From contig OZ245829.1 of NCBI GenBank assembly GCA_965228625.1, positions 1,674,001 to 1,738,000 of the forward strand: a DNA stretch of 64,000 nt, written 5' to 3'. Numbering within the stretch: position 1 is the first letter of the stretch; each line of letters starts with the position of its first letter. This DNA is from UBA2767 sp965228625. GTDB taxonomy: Bacteria > Pseudomonadota > Alphaproteobacteria > Rhizobiales > Methyloligellaceae. Positions 52,748 through 61,153 of this stretch are shown in pieces. The position numbers were made by a program, and so were the translations under genes. Below the pieces are notes generated by a model. It was not told the origin of the DNA and did no database searches. It saw nothing but the letters and a program-made list of their open reading frames with translations.

Positions 52748-53131
52748 ATGTCGACCCATGTGATCAAGGGAATTGCGCTGGCGGCCGCCGTTTCGGTCGG
52801 CGCGCTTGCATTTGCTTCGCCGGCCGATGCCGGACGCCGTCACAAACACAAGCACTACTATGGAGGCGCAGCCGCGGCCGCAATCATCGGTCTGGGCGTC
52901 GGCGCCGCGCTTGCGAGCCGCCCGCGCTATTACGATTACGGCTATGCGCCTTACCGGTACCGGTACGCGCCTCCGCCGCCACCGGCCTATGCCTACGCAC
53001 CGCCGCCTGTATACGTTCCCGCGCCATGGACGCCGGAGTGGTACGCGTACTGCGCGTCGAAATACCGCTCGTTCGACCGCTACTCGGGGACCTTTCAGCC
53101 CTATCACGGACCACGGCGTCTGTGCCGCTAG
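52748..53131 (+). CDS. BA14K-family secreted protein (lectin-like)
   Basis: 127 residues: a signal peptide (GIALAAAVSVGALAFASPADA), a His/Lys-rich and Gly/Ala segment, a Pro/Tyr-rich linker (YAPPPPPAYAYAPPPVYVPAP), and the C-terminal BA14K module WYAYCASKYRSFDRYSGTFQPYHGPRRLC. BA14K proteins of Brucella and relatives bind immunoglobulin and sugars and influence LPS. GAGGGGA precedes the ATG. It is a clear taxonomic marker for Rhizobiales. Confidence 0.9.
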   Translation: MSTHVIKGIALAAAVSVGALAFASPADAGRRHKHKHYYGGAAAAAIIGLGVGAALASRPRYYDYGYAPYRYRYAPPPPPAYAYAPPPVYVPAPWTPEWYAYCASKYRSFDRYSGTFQPYHGPRRLCR

Positions 53132-53199
53132 ACCACTAAACGAACTGAAATCGCGCTCAGGAACTCCCTCCCCCCCTGAGACACGACGCGGCAGACGGA

Positions 53200-53838
53200 T
53201 CACTGAATAAACGGGTTCGTCTGCCGCTCCTCGCCAAACGTGCTGGGCGGGCCGTGCCCGCAGATGAAGGCCATATCGTCGCCAAGCGGCAGCAGCTTGG
53301 TCTTGATCGCATCGATCAGCGCCTCGTGATCCCCATAGGGAAAGTCGGTTCGCCCGATCGAGCCTTTGAAGAGCACGTCGCCGACATGCGCGATCCGCAG
53401 ATCCTCCTGCAGGAAGACAACGTGACCCGGGGCATGACCCGGGCAATGGCGCACGGCAAAGGTGAACGGCCCGAATGAGACCGTGTCCCCCTCCTTGAGC
53501 CAGCGGTCCGGCTCGACATTGCGCGAACCGGTGATGCCGTATTCGGCGCCCGTCTGCTCCAGCGATTCCAGCAGGAAGCGGTCCGCCTCGTGCGGGCCCT
53601 CGATCGGCACGCCGAGCTTCTCCTTGAGCTCTGCCGCCCCGCCGGCATGATCGATGTGTCCGTGGGTCAGAAGGATCTTTTCGACGTTCATGCCGATCTC
53701 GCCGGTCGCCTCGACGATGCGATCCACATCTCCGCCGGGGTCGATCACCACTCCGGCGTTCGTCTCCTCATCGTACATCAGCGTGCAGTTCTGCTGCAGC
53801 GGCGTGACCGGCAGGATCGCGGCTTTCAGGGTTGGCAT
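53200..53838 (-). CDS. MBL-fold metallo-hydrolase (glyoxalase II-like, YcbL type)
   Basis: 212 residues. The zinc motif LTHGHIDHAGG (HxHxDH) is followed by VRHCPGHAPGHVVFL (third His), AHVGDVLFKGSIGRTDFPYGDHEALIDAI (bridging Asp) and FICGHGPPSTFGEE (last His). Short relatives of this kind hydrolyse glutathione or other thioesters. The start at 53838 gives MPTLKAAILPVTPLQQNC, as in the family. Confidence 0.9.
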   Translation of the reverse strand: MPTLKAAILPVTPLQQNCTLMYDEETNAGVVIDPGGDVDRIVEATGEIGMNVEKILLTHGHIDHAGGAAELKEKLGVPIEGPHEADRFLLESLEQTGAEYGITGSRNVEPDRWLKEGDTVSFGPFTFAVRHCPGHAPGHVVFLQEDLRIAHVGDVLFKGSIGRTDFPYGDHEALIDAIKTKLLPLGDDMAFICGHGPPSTFGEERQTNPFIQ

Positions 53839-54106
53839 GTCCGGGATTTCCTTTTGCTTGCGGCCGGCGGTTCGGCGACCAAAGGCCTGCACGGCATCCG
53901 GAGGAACGGGCGGGCGGTAGAGACCTCGCACCGAACGATGTGAAACACAAGTCCGTGAGGCGCCCGCGTCCGAGTTCACGAATTCGGGCGGTCGTGTTCA
54001 CGCGCCATTGAATCGTAGGTTACCGGGCCCGGTGCTAGGATTCGTGTCAGCACTAAGGGCCCCACACCGTGCGGGCCCTCTGGACAGGGACACGAAGGAC
54101 GGGGAC

Positions 54107-54697
54107 ATGGCTGTCGCACGCGCGCTCACTCTCATTTATTTCCTTATTGCCGCTCTCACCGTGACGATCTTTGCCTCGTCCGTGCCCGCGGCGTCGCCGA
54201 AGAAAGCGCCGCAATGGGACATCTCGGAGTGGATCAATTCCGAACCGATCAATATCTCCGATCTCAAGGGTCAGGTCGTCGTCATTGATTTCTTTCAGCT
54301 TTGGTGTCCGGGCTGCAAAAGCTTCTCCATCCCGTTGATGGATCATTGGGAAAAGGTCTTCGAGAAGGAAACAAAAGACGGCCGGATCGCATTCGTCAGC
54401 ATCCACACGGTGTTCGAGGGGCACAGCTTCCAGACCCCGGAACGCCTGCGCCGGTTCCTGAAAGAGAAGAAAATCAAGCACCCGGTCGGTATTGACAGGC
54501 ATGTAAACGGCCAGCGCGTCCCGGAGACCATGCGCCGCTACAACACCATGGGTACGCCCGAAATGGCGATCATCGACAAGCAGGGCAATATCCGTTTCCA
54601 GCGTTTCGGCTACTTCGAACCAGCCTTCGGCGAGAACCTGATCCGCACGCTCCTCGACGAAGAGCCCGAACCGGAGCGGACCAGCCTTTTCAGGTAG
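54107..54697 (+). CDS. Membrane-anchored thioredoxin-like (TlpA/ResA) protein
   Basis: 196 residues: a signal anchor (ALTLIYFLIAALTVTIFASSVPA), then a thioredoxin-like fold with the active site FFQLWCPGCKSF (CPGC). The cis-Pro loop is GTPEMAIIDKQGNIRFQRFGYF. NISDLKGQVVVIDF is the typical TlpA first strand. It is probably a periplasmic thiol-disulfide reductant. AAGGAC precedes the ATG at 54107. Confidence 0.88.
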   Translation: MAVARALTLIYFLIAALTVTIFASSVPAASPKKAPQWDISEWINSEPINISDLKGQVVVIDFFQLWCPGCKSFSIPLMDHWEKVFEKETKDGRIAFVSIHTVFEGHSFQTPERLRRFLKEKKIKHPVGIDRHVNGQRVPETMRRYNTMGTPEMAIIDKQGNIRFQRFGYFEPAFGENLIRTLLDEEPEPERTSLFR

Positions 54698-54876
54698 CAC
54701 GTCCGCCTCTCCTGCACGTCTTGAGGGACGAAATCCCGCTTGCTTCTCGCTCACCGGCCAAACTAGAGTTAGGGCGTATGTGGGCAGCTTATCGGACCCT
54801 TTGAGGATGCTACCGTCGACTGGGGCGCAGACCCCGCAACTGGTCTTTCCCCGAACTCTGAACCGTCTGCCTTGCT

Positions 54877-54903
54877 GATCATGTTCGCATGCGGGACATG
54901 ATC
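54877..54903 (+). promoter_or_regulatory. 5' leader hairpin just before the cold-shock gene SD
   Basis: GATCATGT (54877-54884) and ACATGATC (54896-54903) are perfect complements, with a possible inner CGC/GCG pairing. They lie about 10 bases before the purine-rich SD (AAGGGGAGAGGAG). The leader (54698-54934) is long, as in cspA-like mRNAs where leader folding controls translation at low temperature. Inference from position and structure only. Confidence 0.45.
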
Positions 54904-54934
54904 CCAATTTAGAAGGGGAGAGGAGAAGACCCCA

Positions 54935-55159
54935 ATGAGCCAGACTGGCACTGTAAAGTTCTTCAATCACTCACGTGGTTTTGGCTTCATCACACCGGAT
55001 GATGGCGGAAAAGACGTGTTCCTGCACATCACCGCCCTCCAGAACTCAGGCCTCCCGGCCCTGGATGAGGGCACCAAGGTGACCTTCGAAACCGAGCCCG
55101 ACCGGCGCGGCAAGGGGCCGCAAGCCGTGAACATCGCGATTGCCGAGGGCGAGGGCTGA
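54935..55159 (+). CDS. Cold-shock domain protein (CspA family)
   Basis: 74 residues with the two RNA-binding motifs, RGFGFITPDD (RNP1-like) and DVFLHITAL (RNP2), and a CSD start of GTVKFFNHS. The loop carries FNHSRGFGF, with the usual KWFN Trp replaced by Phe, and the C-terminus is slightly acidic (AIAEGEG). It probably acts as an RNA chaperone under cold or stress. A strong SD (AGGGGAGAGGAG) precedes the ATG. Confidence 0.95.
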   Translation: MSQTGTVKFFNHSRGFGFITPDDGGKDVFLHITALQNSGLPALDEGTKVTFETEPDRRGKGPQAVNIAIAEGEG

Positions 55160-55247
55160 GAGTCCGTACGCGCCAGGCGAACCGGGTTCACTTTAAGGTT
55201 CCATTAGCCAACCTCGCCTAGCCTGACGGCTGGTAGGGGTATGGCAG

Positions 55248-55457
55248 ATGAGTTCCTCGGTCGCGATTGCCAGTGCCGCTGTTGCGGCAAACCAGGCGCA
55301 AGTCCAGATGGCGCTGGCGGCGAAACTCGCCAAAATGAATGCGAACAACGCGCAATCGGTCGTTCAACTGATCGAGGCGGCGAACACCAATCTTCAAGGC
55401 GTCGTCAAATCAGCGACCGCGCCGGGTGTCGGAACGACGCTCGATATCACCGCCTAG
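55248..55457 (+). CDS. YjfB-like putative motility protein
   Basis: 69 residues: SSVAIASAAVAANQAQVQMALAAKLAKMNANNAQSVVQLIEAANTNLQGVVKSATAPGVGTTLDITA. The all-helical, low-complexity Ala/Gln-rich layout with a C-terminal GxxLDI(T/Y)x motif is that of the YjfB family (labelled putative motility proteins). No flagellar genes are near. GGTAGGGG lies before the ATG. Confidence 0.8.
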   Translation: MSSSVAIASAAVAANQAQVQMALAAKLAKMNANNAQSVVQLIEAANTNLQGVVKSATAPGVGTTLDITA

Positions 55458-55489
55458 GCACAGTCTGGCGGAATCTCACTCCCGCAATC

Positions 55490-56404
55490 TCAAGAGCCCA
55501 GCTTGGTCCCGGCGCTTATGCCGGCGGCAGCCGCACACTCGCTTGCGGGGAGCTTCTGGTCCTTGTCGGCGCGCATGCGGCCAACACGCACCGCACCATC
55601 ACTCGCGGCGATGGTGACACCCTCGTCCGACACGTCGAGCACTTCGCCCGGAGCTCCTGAACCATCGGCGATGGTGCTGTCGAACAGGGAAAGCCGGACA
55701 TCGCCGTGCATTGTCCACGCCCCCGGCGCCGGATCCGTGCCGCGGATCAGGTTGTGAACCTCCTGCACGGGCTTCGACCAGTCGACCTCGGCGTCCTTCT
55801 TGCGGCACCAGCTCTCGTAGGTTGCCTTGGAATGATCCTGATCGACGCGAGGCGCCTTGCCCTCTCGCACGAGATCGACGGCCTCGCACATGGCCTCCAC
55901 ACCCATGGGGAACAGGTTCTTGAAGTAGACAGACCCGAGCGTGTCGTCGGGTCCGACGTCGACTTCCTTCTGCAGCAGGATCGGCCCTTCGTCGAGGCCC
56001 TCGTCGGGCCAGAAGATGCTCAGGCCCGTCTTCTTTGCGCCCATGATGATCGGCCAGTTGATGGAACTGGGACCGCGATGCAGCGGCAGCAGCGACGGGT
56101 GGTACTGAATGGTGCCGAGTTTGGGGATTTCGAGCGGCGTTTGCGGCACGAAGAGCGTCACATAGGCCATGACGCACAGGTCCGGTTCGAGAGACCGCAG
56201 GTGCTCCCACACTTCTTCCTTCTTCCATGAAGACGGCTGATGCACATCGAACCCTTTTTCACGGGCGAAGACCTTGAGCGGATCTTCCGGCCGGCCTTCC
56301 TTGTCGGGCGCGCAATAGACCCCGACCACATCCTCACCGCGTTCCAGAAGCGCTTCCAAAACGGCCTTGCCGAAGGCCTCCTGACCGTGAACCACAATGC
56401 GCAT
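55490..56404 (-). CDS. Stand-alone 10-formyl-THF hydrolase-like protein (FDH N-terminal domain type)
   Basis: 304 residues. It resembles the N-terminal hydrolase domain of 10-formyltetrahydrofolate dehydrogenase (ALDH1L) more than methionyl-tRNA formyltransferase: LGTIQYHPSLLPLHRGPSSINWPIIMGAKKTGLSIFWPDEGLDEGPILLQKEVDVGPDDT. Catalytic His102 and Asp138 are conserved, while the Asn two residues before the His is Gln100. The C-terminal OB-like subdomain is present (AWTMHGDVRLSLFDSTIADG). There is no aldehyde-dehydrogenase domain. It is preceded by a GntR-type palindrome and lies 117 bp downstream of the ThDP decarboxylase genes. It may release formate from formyl-THF or act on an acyl analogue. 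Confidence 0.8.
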   Translation of the reverse strand: MRIVVHGQEAFGKAVLEALLERGEDVVGVYCAPDKEGRPEDPLKVFAREKGFDVHQPSSWKKEEVWEHLRSLEPDLCVMAYVTLFVPQTPLEIPKLGTIQYHPSLLPLHRGPSSINWPIIMGAKKTGLSIFWPDEGLDEGPILLQKEVDVGPDDTLGSVYFKNLFPMGVEAMCEAVDLVREGKAPRVDQDHSKATYESWCRKKDAEVDWSKPVQEVHNLIRGTDPAPGAWTMHGDVRLSLFDSTIADGSGAPGEVLDVSDEGVTIAASDGAVRVGRMRADKDQKLPASECAAAAGISAGTKLGS

Positions 56405-56444
56405 GACGCCACCATCCCTCTTCGAAAAACTGTCTCAATCCGCT

Positions 56445-56457
56445 GTGGTATACCACC
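56445..56457. promoter_or_regulatory. Second copy of the GTGGTATACCACC operator
   Basis: Identical 13-mer to part of the palindrome at 46388-46401. It sits 41-53 bp upstream of the formyl-hydrolase-like start, in the gap between that gene and the ThDP beta-subunit gene. It implies a separate regulated promoter for the formyl-hydrolase-like gene, controlled by the same regulator as the TAXI transporter. Confidence 0.7.
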
Positions 56458-56520
56458 AGCGTTCCGCGCCAATCTAGAGCGATTCCGGAAAAGTGCTTTG
56501 CAGTTCTGGAGAACGGGACG

Positions 56521-57102
56521 TCAGGCGTCTTGCGGTCCCAGGACGGAAGCGCGAAACGTCCGGACGATGCCGGGACCGTCCATCGTCGGAAAGACGGGAT
56601 CGTCGCGGCTCGGGGCCACCTTCGCAACCGCCAGCACCGGGCCCTTCTCCTTGAGGAGAAACGCGCCAAGGCGGGCGACTTCGTTGTCCGAACGAACGGT
56701 CATGGTCTTGTCGATGCCCGACCCGATTGCGATCTTCTCGATATCCGCGCGTTTGGCCGAGAGGCCGCTCTGCGCGCCGGTTTCCTCGAACATCTCGTTG
56801 TCCATGACGAGTATGCCGAGGTTTGCGGGAACCTGCGCCGCCACGACCGAGAGAGAGCCGATGCCCATCATCATGTCGCCGTCGCCCGTGACGACGAGGA
56901 CCCTGCGGTCCGGCTGGGCCATGGCCAGCCCGAGCCCGGTCGGAACGGTCAGCCCCATGGCGTTCCACATATAGGCGTTGTCATCGCTTGGTGAGACGGC
57001 AAACAGGTCGTAGTTGGCGGTGCCGAGCCCCGGGACGACAAGCGCGTCGCCGCGATCCTCCAGAACACGCGCCAGCACGTCACGTCGATGAAGCTCTGCC
57101 AT
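56521..57102 (-). CDS. ThDP-dependent 2-oxoacid decarboxylase, beta subunit (ComE/phosphonopyruvate decarboxylase-like)
   Basis: 193 residues, the diphosphate-binding half of a split enzyme. The ThDP motif GDGDMMMGIGSLSVVAAQVPANLGILVMDNEMFEETG is intact (GDG plus the DNE end). LVVPGLGTANYDLFAVSPSDDNAYMWNAMGLTVPTGLGLAMAQ matches sulfopyruvate/phosphonopyruvate decarboxylase beta subunits. ATG 57102 has GGGTGG five bases upstream; a GTG at 57111 is the alternative. It lies 12 bp after the alpha-subunit gene. Confidence 0.85.
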   Translation of the reverse strand: MAELHRRDVLARVLEDRGDALVVPGLGTANYDLFAVSPSDDNAYMWNAMGLTVPTGLGLAMAQPDRRVLVVTGDGDMMMGIGSLSVVAAQVPANLGILVMDNEMFEETGAQSGLSAKRADIEKIAIGSGIDKTMTVRSDNEVARLGAFLLKEKGPVLAVAKVAPSRDDPVFPTMDGPGIVRTFRASVLGPQDA

Positions 57103-57114
57103 AAGACCCACCCG

Positions 57115-57639
57115 TTATTTGCCAAACGTCTTGGCGCCAATGACCTTTTGCGCAATCACCACCGCGACCATCTTTCCTTCGGAAAACGCCATGTCGCACG
57201 CCGTCCTGAAATGCGAGGCCACCTCTTCCGCGGTGTCGCCTTCCAGACAGGTCACGCCCATGGCCTCGAAGACCTGCCGCACGGCGCGCCCCATCGGAAA
57301 CTGCGCCGGATTGCCCTCACCTTCCTGCCCGCGCATGGTGACGAGCATCAGGAACGGACTTTCCGCAAAGGCCGGCAGGGCCAGCCCGTTGATGATGTTT
57401 CCGGTTCCGCTGGATTGCAGGCAAAGCAGGGCGCGCGTGCCGCCGAGCCAGGCACCATATCCCATGCCGACGCCCTCCTCTTCGGTCGAGAGCGTGACGA
57501 CCCGGATTTCAGGGTCCGCGTCACATGTCTTGAGCAGGCGCGTCAGCCCGGCATCCGGAACGGTCGTGACCAGTGAAATACCGGCCTCCTTGATGAGGTT
57601 GTAGACTTCTCCGGACCAACCGTCATCCTCCCGAGCCAT
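57115..57639 (-). CDS. ThDP-dependent 2-oxoacid decarboxylase, alpha subunit (ComD-like)
   Basis: 174 residues, the pyrimidine-binding half. VTLSTEEEGVGMGYGAWLGGTRALLCLQSSGTGNIINGLALPAFAESPFLMLVTMRGQEGEGNPAQFPMGRAVRQVFEAMGV contains the catalytic Glu of the STEEE strand and the SSGTGN loop of ComD/sulfopyruvate decarboxylases. The first subunit in the operon with the beta gene. Without other sulfonate or phosphonate genes nearby, the true 2-oxo acid is unknown. Confidence 0.85.
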   Translation of the reverse strand: MAREDDGWSGEVYNLIKEAGISLVTTVPDAGLTRLLKTCDADPEIRVVTLSTEEEGVGMGYGAWLGGTRALLCLQSSGTGNIINGLALPAFAESPFLMLVTMRGQEGEGNPAQFPMGRAVRQVFEAMGVTCLEGDTAEEVASHFRTACDMAFSEGKMVAVVIAQKVIGAKTFGK

Positions 57640-57746
57640 GAGTGTTTCGTTCCCCGTTCCCTGTTTCGCGCGCGCAACCTAGCTCATTGCCGCCGTTCGC
57701 GCGCAAAAAAAATCTGCACATCGTGCAGATCGCATTCGGACGATTC

Positions 57747-58028
57747 TTAGGTTGGATTGAAGAATCTCTCGATCAGGCGCCTGCCTGGTTCGTAGCCCAT
57801 GAGCGAGAACCGGTTTCTCGGGCCATCCCGGAACCGCCACCGCGCCAGCTCAAGCTGGCCGCGCACCGTTATGGTGACGCCTCCCACCGAGTTTTCTTCA
57901 ATAAGACCGGAATCAAGCAGTTTGTCGATCCGCGTTCGCATCATCGGGCTCGGCATCTCGCTGGCGCGATTGAGTCGCTCCAGGATCTTGCAATCGGCTC
58001 TGTCCAGACACGCAACCGGACTCGACAA
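57747..58028 (-). CDS. Small winged-helix DNA-binding protein
   Basis: 93 residues: LDRADCKILERLNRASEMPSPMMRTRIDKLLDSGLIEENSVGGVTITVRGQLELARWRF is a compact winged helix of MarR/ArsR size with no ligand domain. The start is a TTG at 58028 with AGGGGG five bases upstream. It is divergent from the M20 peptidase gene. Confidence 0.7.
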   Translation of the reverse strand: MSSPVACLDRADCKILERLNRASEMPSPMMRTRIDKLLDSGLIEENSVGGVTITVRGQLELARWRFRDGPRNRFSLMGYEPGRRLIERFFNPT

Positions 58029-58288
58029 ACCAACCCCCTACAAACGTGACAAACCCCTTTCAACGCTACACAAACTCCACGCAATACTGACTGGCGCGGA
58101 AGTCTATCACCGGATTTGGCAGGCTCAAGGCGCCGCGACGCATTTCTGGGAAAAACCTGGGGAAAAATGTTGGATAAAGCCGGTTTCGATTGCAAAATCG
58201 CACCCCCGCCCGTCCTCTGCACATGCAAAACGGTGCGTATCAGTGCCTTTCGGCCGCGTGTTACAAGAAGTGATTCGGAAGTCCAGTC

Positions 58289-59686
58289 ATGAGTGAACAT
58301 CTCAACAAAGTGCTCGAAGTCCTGTCCGGGGAGGAAGACGCCTCGACGGAGCGCCTGTTCGAAATCATCAGAATACCGAGCATCTCCACCGACCCCGCCT
58401 ATGACGACGCCTGCAGGCACGCCGCCGATTGGTGCGCCAAAACACTGGAGGACATCGGGTTCGAGGCCTCGGTCCGCCCGACGACGGGAAAGCCGATGGT
58501 CGTCGGCCATTACCGGTCGCAGAACCGCTCGGAGACACCCCACGTCCTGTTCTACGGACACTATGACGTGCAACCGGCCGACCCGCTCGACAAATGGGTC
58601 ACGCCGCCTTTCGAACCTCAGCTAACCGATGACCCGAAACATGGGCGGGTGATCAGCGGCCGCGGCGCGTCCGACGACAAGGGCCAGTTCATGACCTTCC
58701 TCGAGGCGTGTCGGGCCTGGCGTGACGCAACGGGCGACCTGCCGGTCTCGGTTTCCGTTCTGATCGAGGGCGAGGAAGAGTCCGGCAGTCCGAGCCTTGC
58801 CCCGTTTCTTGAGGCCAACCGGGATGAGCTCACCAAGGACTTCGCACTCGTCTGCGACACCGGCCAGTGGGATGCGGACACGCCCGCGATCACGACCATG
58901 CTGCGCGGCCTTTGCTCCTGCGAAGTGGTCGTCACCGGTCCGTCCCGCGACCTGCATTCGGGAATGTATGGCGGCGCGGCGCGAAACCCGATCCGCGTGC
59001 TGACGGGCATCCTTGGCGGTCTGTATGACGAAAACGGCGCGGTTCAGATTCCGGGCTTTTATGACGATGTGCGCGCGTTGAGCCCGGAGCAGCGGGACCA
59101 GTGGAACGCGCTGGACTTCGACACCGCGCAATTCCTGAGCGCGGTCGGCCTGAGACTGCCGGCCGGCGAAACGGGGCACGGCGTCCTCGAGCAGCTTTGG
59201 TCCCGCCCCACCGCCGAGATCAACGGCATCATCGGCGGCTACACGGGGCCCGGCACCAAGACGGTCATTCCCTCTAAGGCATCGGCCAAGCTGACATTCC
59301 GCCTGGTTCCCGATCAGGACCCCGACAAGATCGTTTCCGGCTTCAAGGAATTCATTACGAGCCGCCTGCCCGAGGACTGCACCGCGGAGTTCCTGGGCGA
59401 AAGCGGATCTCCGGCGGTCGGTTTCGACACGTCGGGTCCGGCGTTCCAGTCGGCGGCAGCCGCGCTCGCGGAAGAATGGGGCAAAAAACCGATTTTCATG
59501 GGCTGCGGCGGATCGATTCCCATTGTCGAGTCCTTCAAGTCCGAGCTCGGGATGGAGTCGTTGCTCGTCGGCTTCGCGCTCGATGACAACCAGATCCATT
59601 CGCCGAACGAACGGTACAACCTGACGAGCTACCGGAAAGGCGCGCGAAGCTGGGCGCGCATCCTCGATGGCCTCGCCAATATGTGA
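58289..59686 (+). CDS. M20-family metallodipeptidase
   Basis: 465 residues. Metal ligands are GHYDVQP (His), GASDDKGQ (bridging Asp), EGEEESGS (catalytic and metal Glu), CDTGQW (Asp) and NQIHSPNE (His). The dimerisation lid lies in the middle (STKVVT-like SCEVVVTGPSRDLHSGMYGGAARNPI). The length and motifs fit the dipeptidase/carnosinase branch (M20A/F). Cytoplasmic. Confidence 0.93.
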   Translation: MSEHLNKVLEVLSGEEDASTERLFEIIRIPSISTDPAYDDACRHAADWCAKTLEDIGFEASVRPTTGKPMVVGHYRSQNRSETPHVLFYGHYDVQPADPLDKWVTPPFEPQLTDDPKHGRVISGRGASDDKGQFMTFLEACRAWRDATGDLPVSVSVLIEGEEESGSPSLAPFLEANRDELTKDFALVCDTGQWDADTPAITTMLRGLCSCEVVVTGPSRDLHSGMYGGAARNPIRVLTGILGGLYDENGAVQIPGFYDDVRALSPEQRDQWNALDFDTAQFLSAVGLRLPAGETGHGVLEQLWSRPTAEINGIIGGYTGPGTKTVIPSKASAKLTFRLVPDQDPDKIVSGFKEFITSRLPEDCTAEFLGESGSPAVGFDTSGPAFQSAAAALAEEWGKKPIFMGCGGSIPIVESFKSELGMESLLVGFALDDNQIHSPNERYNLTSYRKGARSWARILDGLANM

Positions 59687-59762
59687 CGCGCGTGTTTACC
59701 CGCCGCGCGTCCCGGCCTGATTTCTCCCACCGCGCATCACCACTCAGAATAAGGAACCCGTC

Positions 59763-60365
59763 ATGATCCTGCGCTCATCTCCCGCCTCGCCGTTCGGCCG
59801 CAAGTGCAAAATCTCCGCCTCCCTGCTCGGTCTTCTGGACAAGATCGAGGTCACCCGAACGGACACCCTCGATCCGAGCGATCCGATCGCGAAAGAAAAC
59901 CCGCTCGGCAAGATCCCCGCACTGATACTCGATGACGGCATGTGCATCTTCGACAGCCGGGTGATCTGCGAGTATCTCGACGCCGCCGCGGGCGGTGGCA
60001 AGTTGTTTCCCCAGGGCGACGCGCGCTGGCCCGCGATCACGCTTCAGGCCCTCTCGGACGGGATCCTCGATGCGGCAATTCTTCAGGTGTATGAAAAGCG
60101 GTTCAGGCCCGAGGAGAAAAGACACCCCGATTGGGTCGCACGTCAGAAAGGCAAGGTGGACCGCGCGCTTGCGCATCTTGAGGCGCATACGCCCGTGACC
60201 GGCGCAACGCCCCACATCGGCGATGTCACTCTCGCCTGTACGCTCGGTTATCTGGATTTCCGCTTCGAGGGGGCATGGCGCAACGACCATCCAAATCTTG
60301 TGGCCTGGCTCGACGCGTTCGCGGAGGCGGTACCTGCCTATGGAGAGACCGCGCCCAGTGACTGA
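59763..60365 (+). CDS. Glutathione S-transferase family protein
   Basis: 200 residues. The thioredoxin-like N-terminal part is MILRSSPASPFGRKCKISASLLGL (Ser/Cys in SPFGRKC are candidate catalytic residues). IPALILDDGMCIFDSRVICEYLD is the G-site strand, and a helical C-terminal domain follows, ending HIGDVTLACTLGYLDFRFEGAW. A general GST of the beta/theta-like bacterial type. The RNase T2 gene begins inside its last codons. Confidence 0.92.
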   Translation: MILRSSPASPFGRKCKISASLLGLLDKIEVTRTDTLDPSDPIAKENPLGKIPALILDDGMCIFDSRVICEYLDAAAGGGKLFPQGDARWPAITLQALSDGILDAAILQVYEKRFRPEEKRHPDWVARQKGKVDRALAHLEAHTPVTGATPHIGDVTLACTLGYLDFRFEGAWRNDHPNLVAWLDAFAEAVPAYGETAPSD

Positions 60366-61077
60366 GCGGTCGGCACGCAATCGGACCGCCGGCTCCTTAT
60401 GCGCGGTTCTGTTCTGCCTGGGGTTCTTTGCGGCGGCCCCCAATGTGACCGCCGCCGGTGGCACGCCGGGCAAGTTCGATTACTACGTGCTGGCACTCTC
60501 CTGGTCGCCAACCTACTGCGCCGAAGAAGGCCGCACCCGCCGCGAAAGGCAGTGCACCGGCGAGCGCCCGTATGCGTTCGTCCTCCACGGGCTCTGGCCG
60601 CAATACGCCAAAGGCTGGCCCGACAACTGTGACATCGGCCGCAAGCCGTGGGTACCGCGCCTGCTTATTGACGCCATGCTGGACATCATGCCGAGCCCGC
60701 GGCTCGTCATCCAGCAATACCGCAAGCACGGCACATGCTCGGGCCTCACGCCCGAGGCCTACTATGCGCTCGCGCGCAAGACGCACGACGCGATTCAGAT
60801 CCCGGCGCGCTATCTCAACCCGAACAAGCCGATCACCGTATCGCCTCAAGAAATCGAGAGCGACTTTCTGAAGACGAACCGCGACCTGAAGCCGGAGATG
60901 ATTTCGATCAGATGCAGTGGTAAAAGGCGCCTGCGAGAAGTCCGCATCTGTTTTTCGAAGGACGGCCAACTGACGGCCTGCGGGGAGAATGAAGATCAGG
61001 CGCGGCTCTGCCGGCTCGACAGGATCGTCATGCCACCGGTGCGAGGCGGAACTGCCGAAACAGGCGGGCGGCGGTGA
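60340..61077 (+). CDS. Secreted ribonuclease T2 family protein
   Basis: 245 residues. The N-terminal hydrophobic stretch (SLCAVLFCLGFFAAAPNVTAA) is a signal peptide. CAS I is FVLHGLWPQ and CAS II is QQYRKHGTCSG, giving the two catalytic His; several Cys support the disulfide pattern. ATG 60340 overlaps the GST gene by 26 bp; a GTG at 60358 is an alternative start. RNase T2 digests RNA in the periplasm or outside the cell. Confidence 0.92.
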   Translation: MERPRPVTERSARNRTAGSLCAVLFCLGFFAAAPNVTAAGGTPGKFDYYVLALSWSPTYCAEEGRTRRERQCTGERPYAFVLHGLWPQYAKGWPDNCDIGRKPWVPRLLIDAMLDIMPSPRLVIQQYRKHGTCSGLTPEAYYALARKTHDAIQIPARYLNPNKPITVSPQEIESDFLKTNRDLKPEMISIRCSGKRRLREVRICFSKDGQLTACGENEDQARLCRLDRIVMPPVRGGTAETGGRR

Positions 61078-61153
61078 TTCTCCCCTCCGCGATCCAACAG
61101 CCCTTACTCCCGTGCAGGACAAGCCCTCAACAATAAGAACAAGGAGGAATGCA

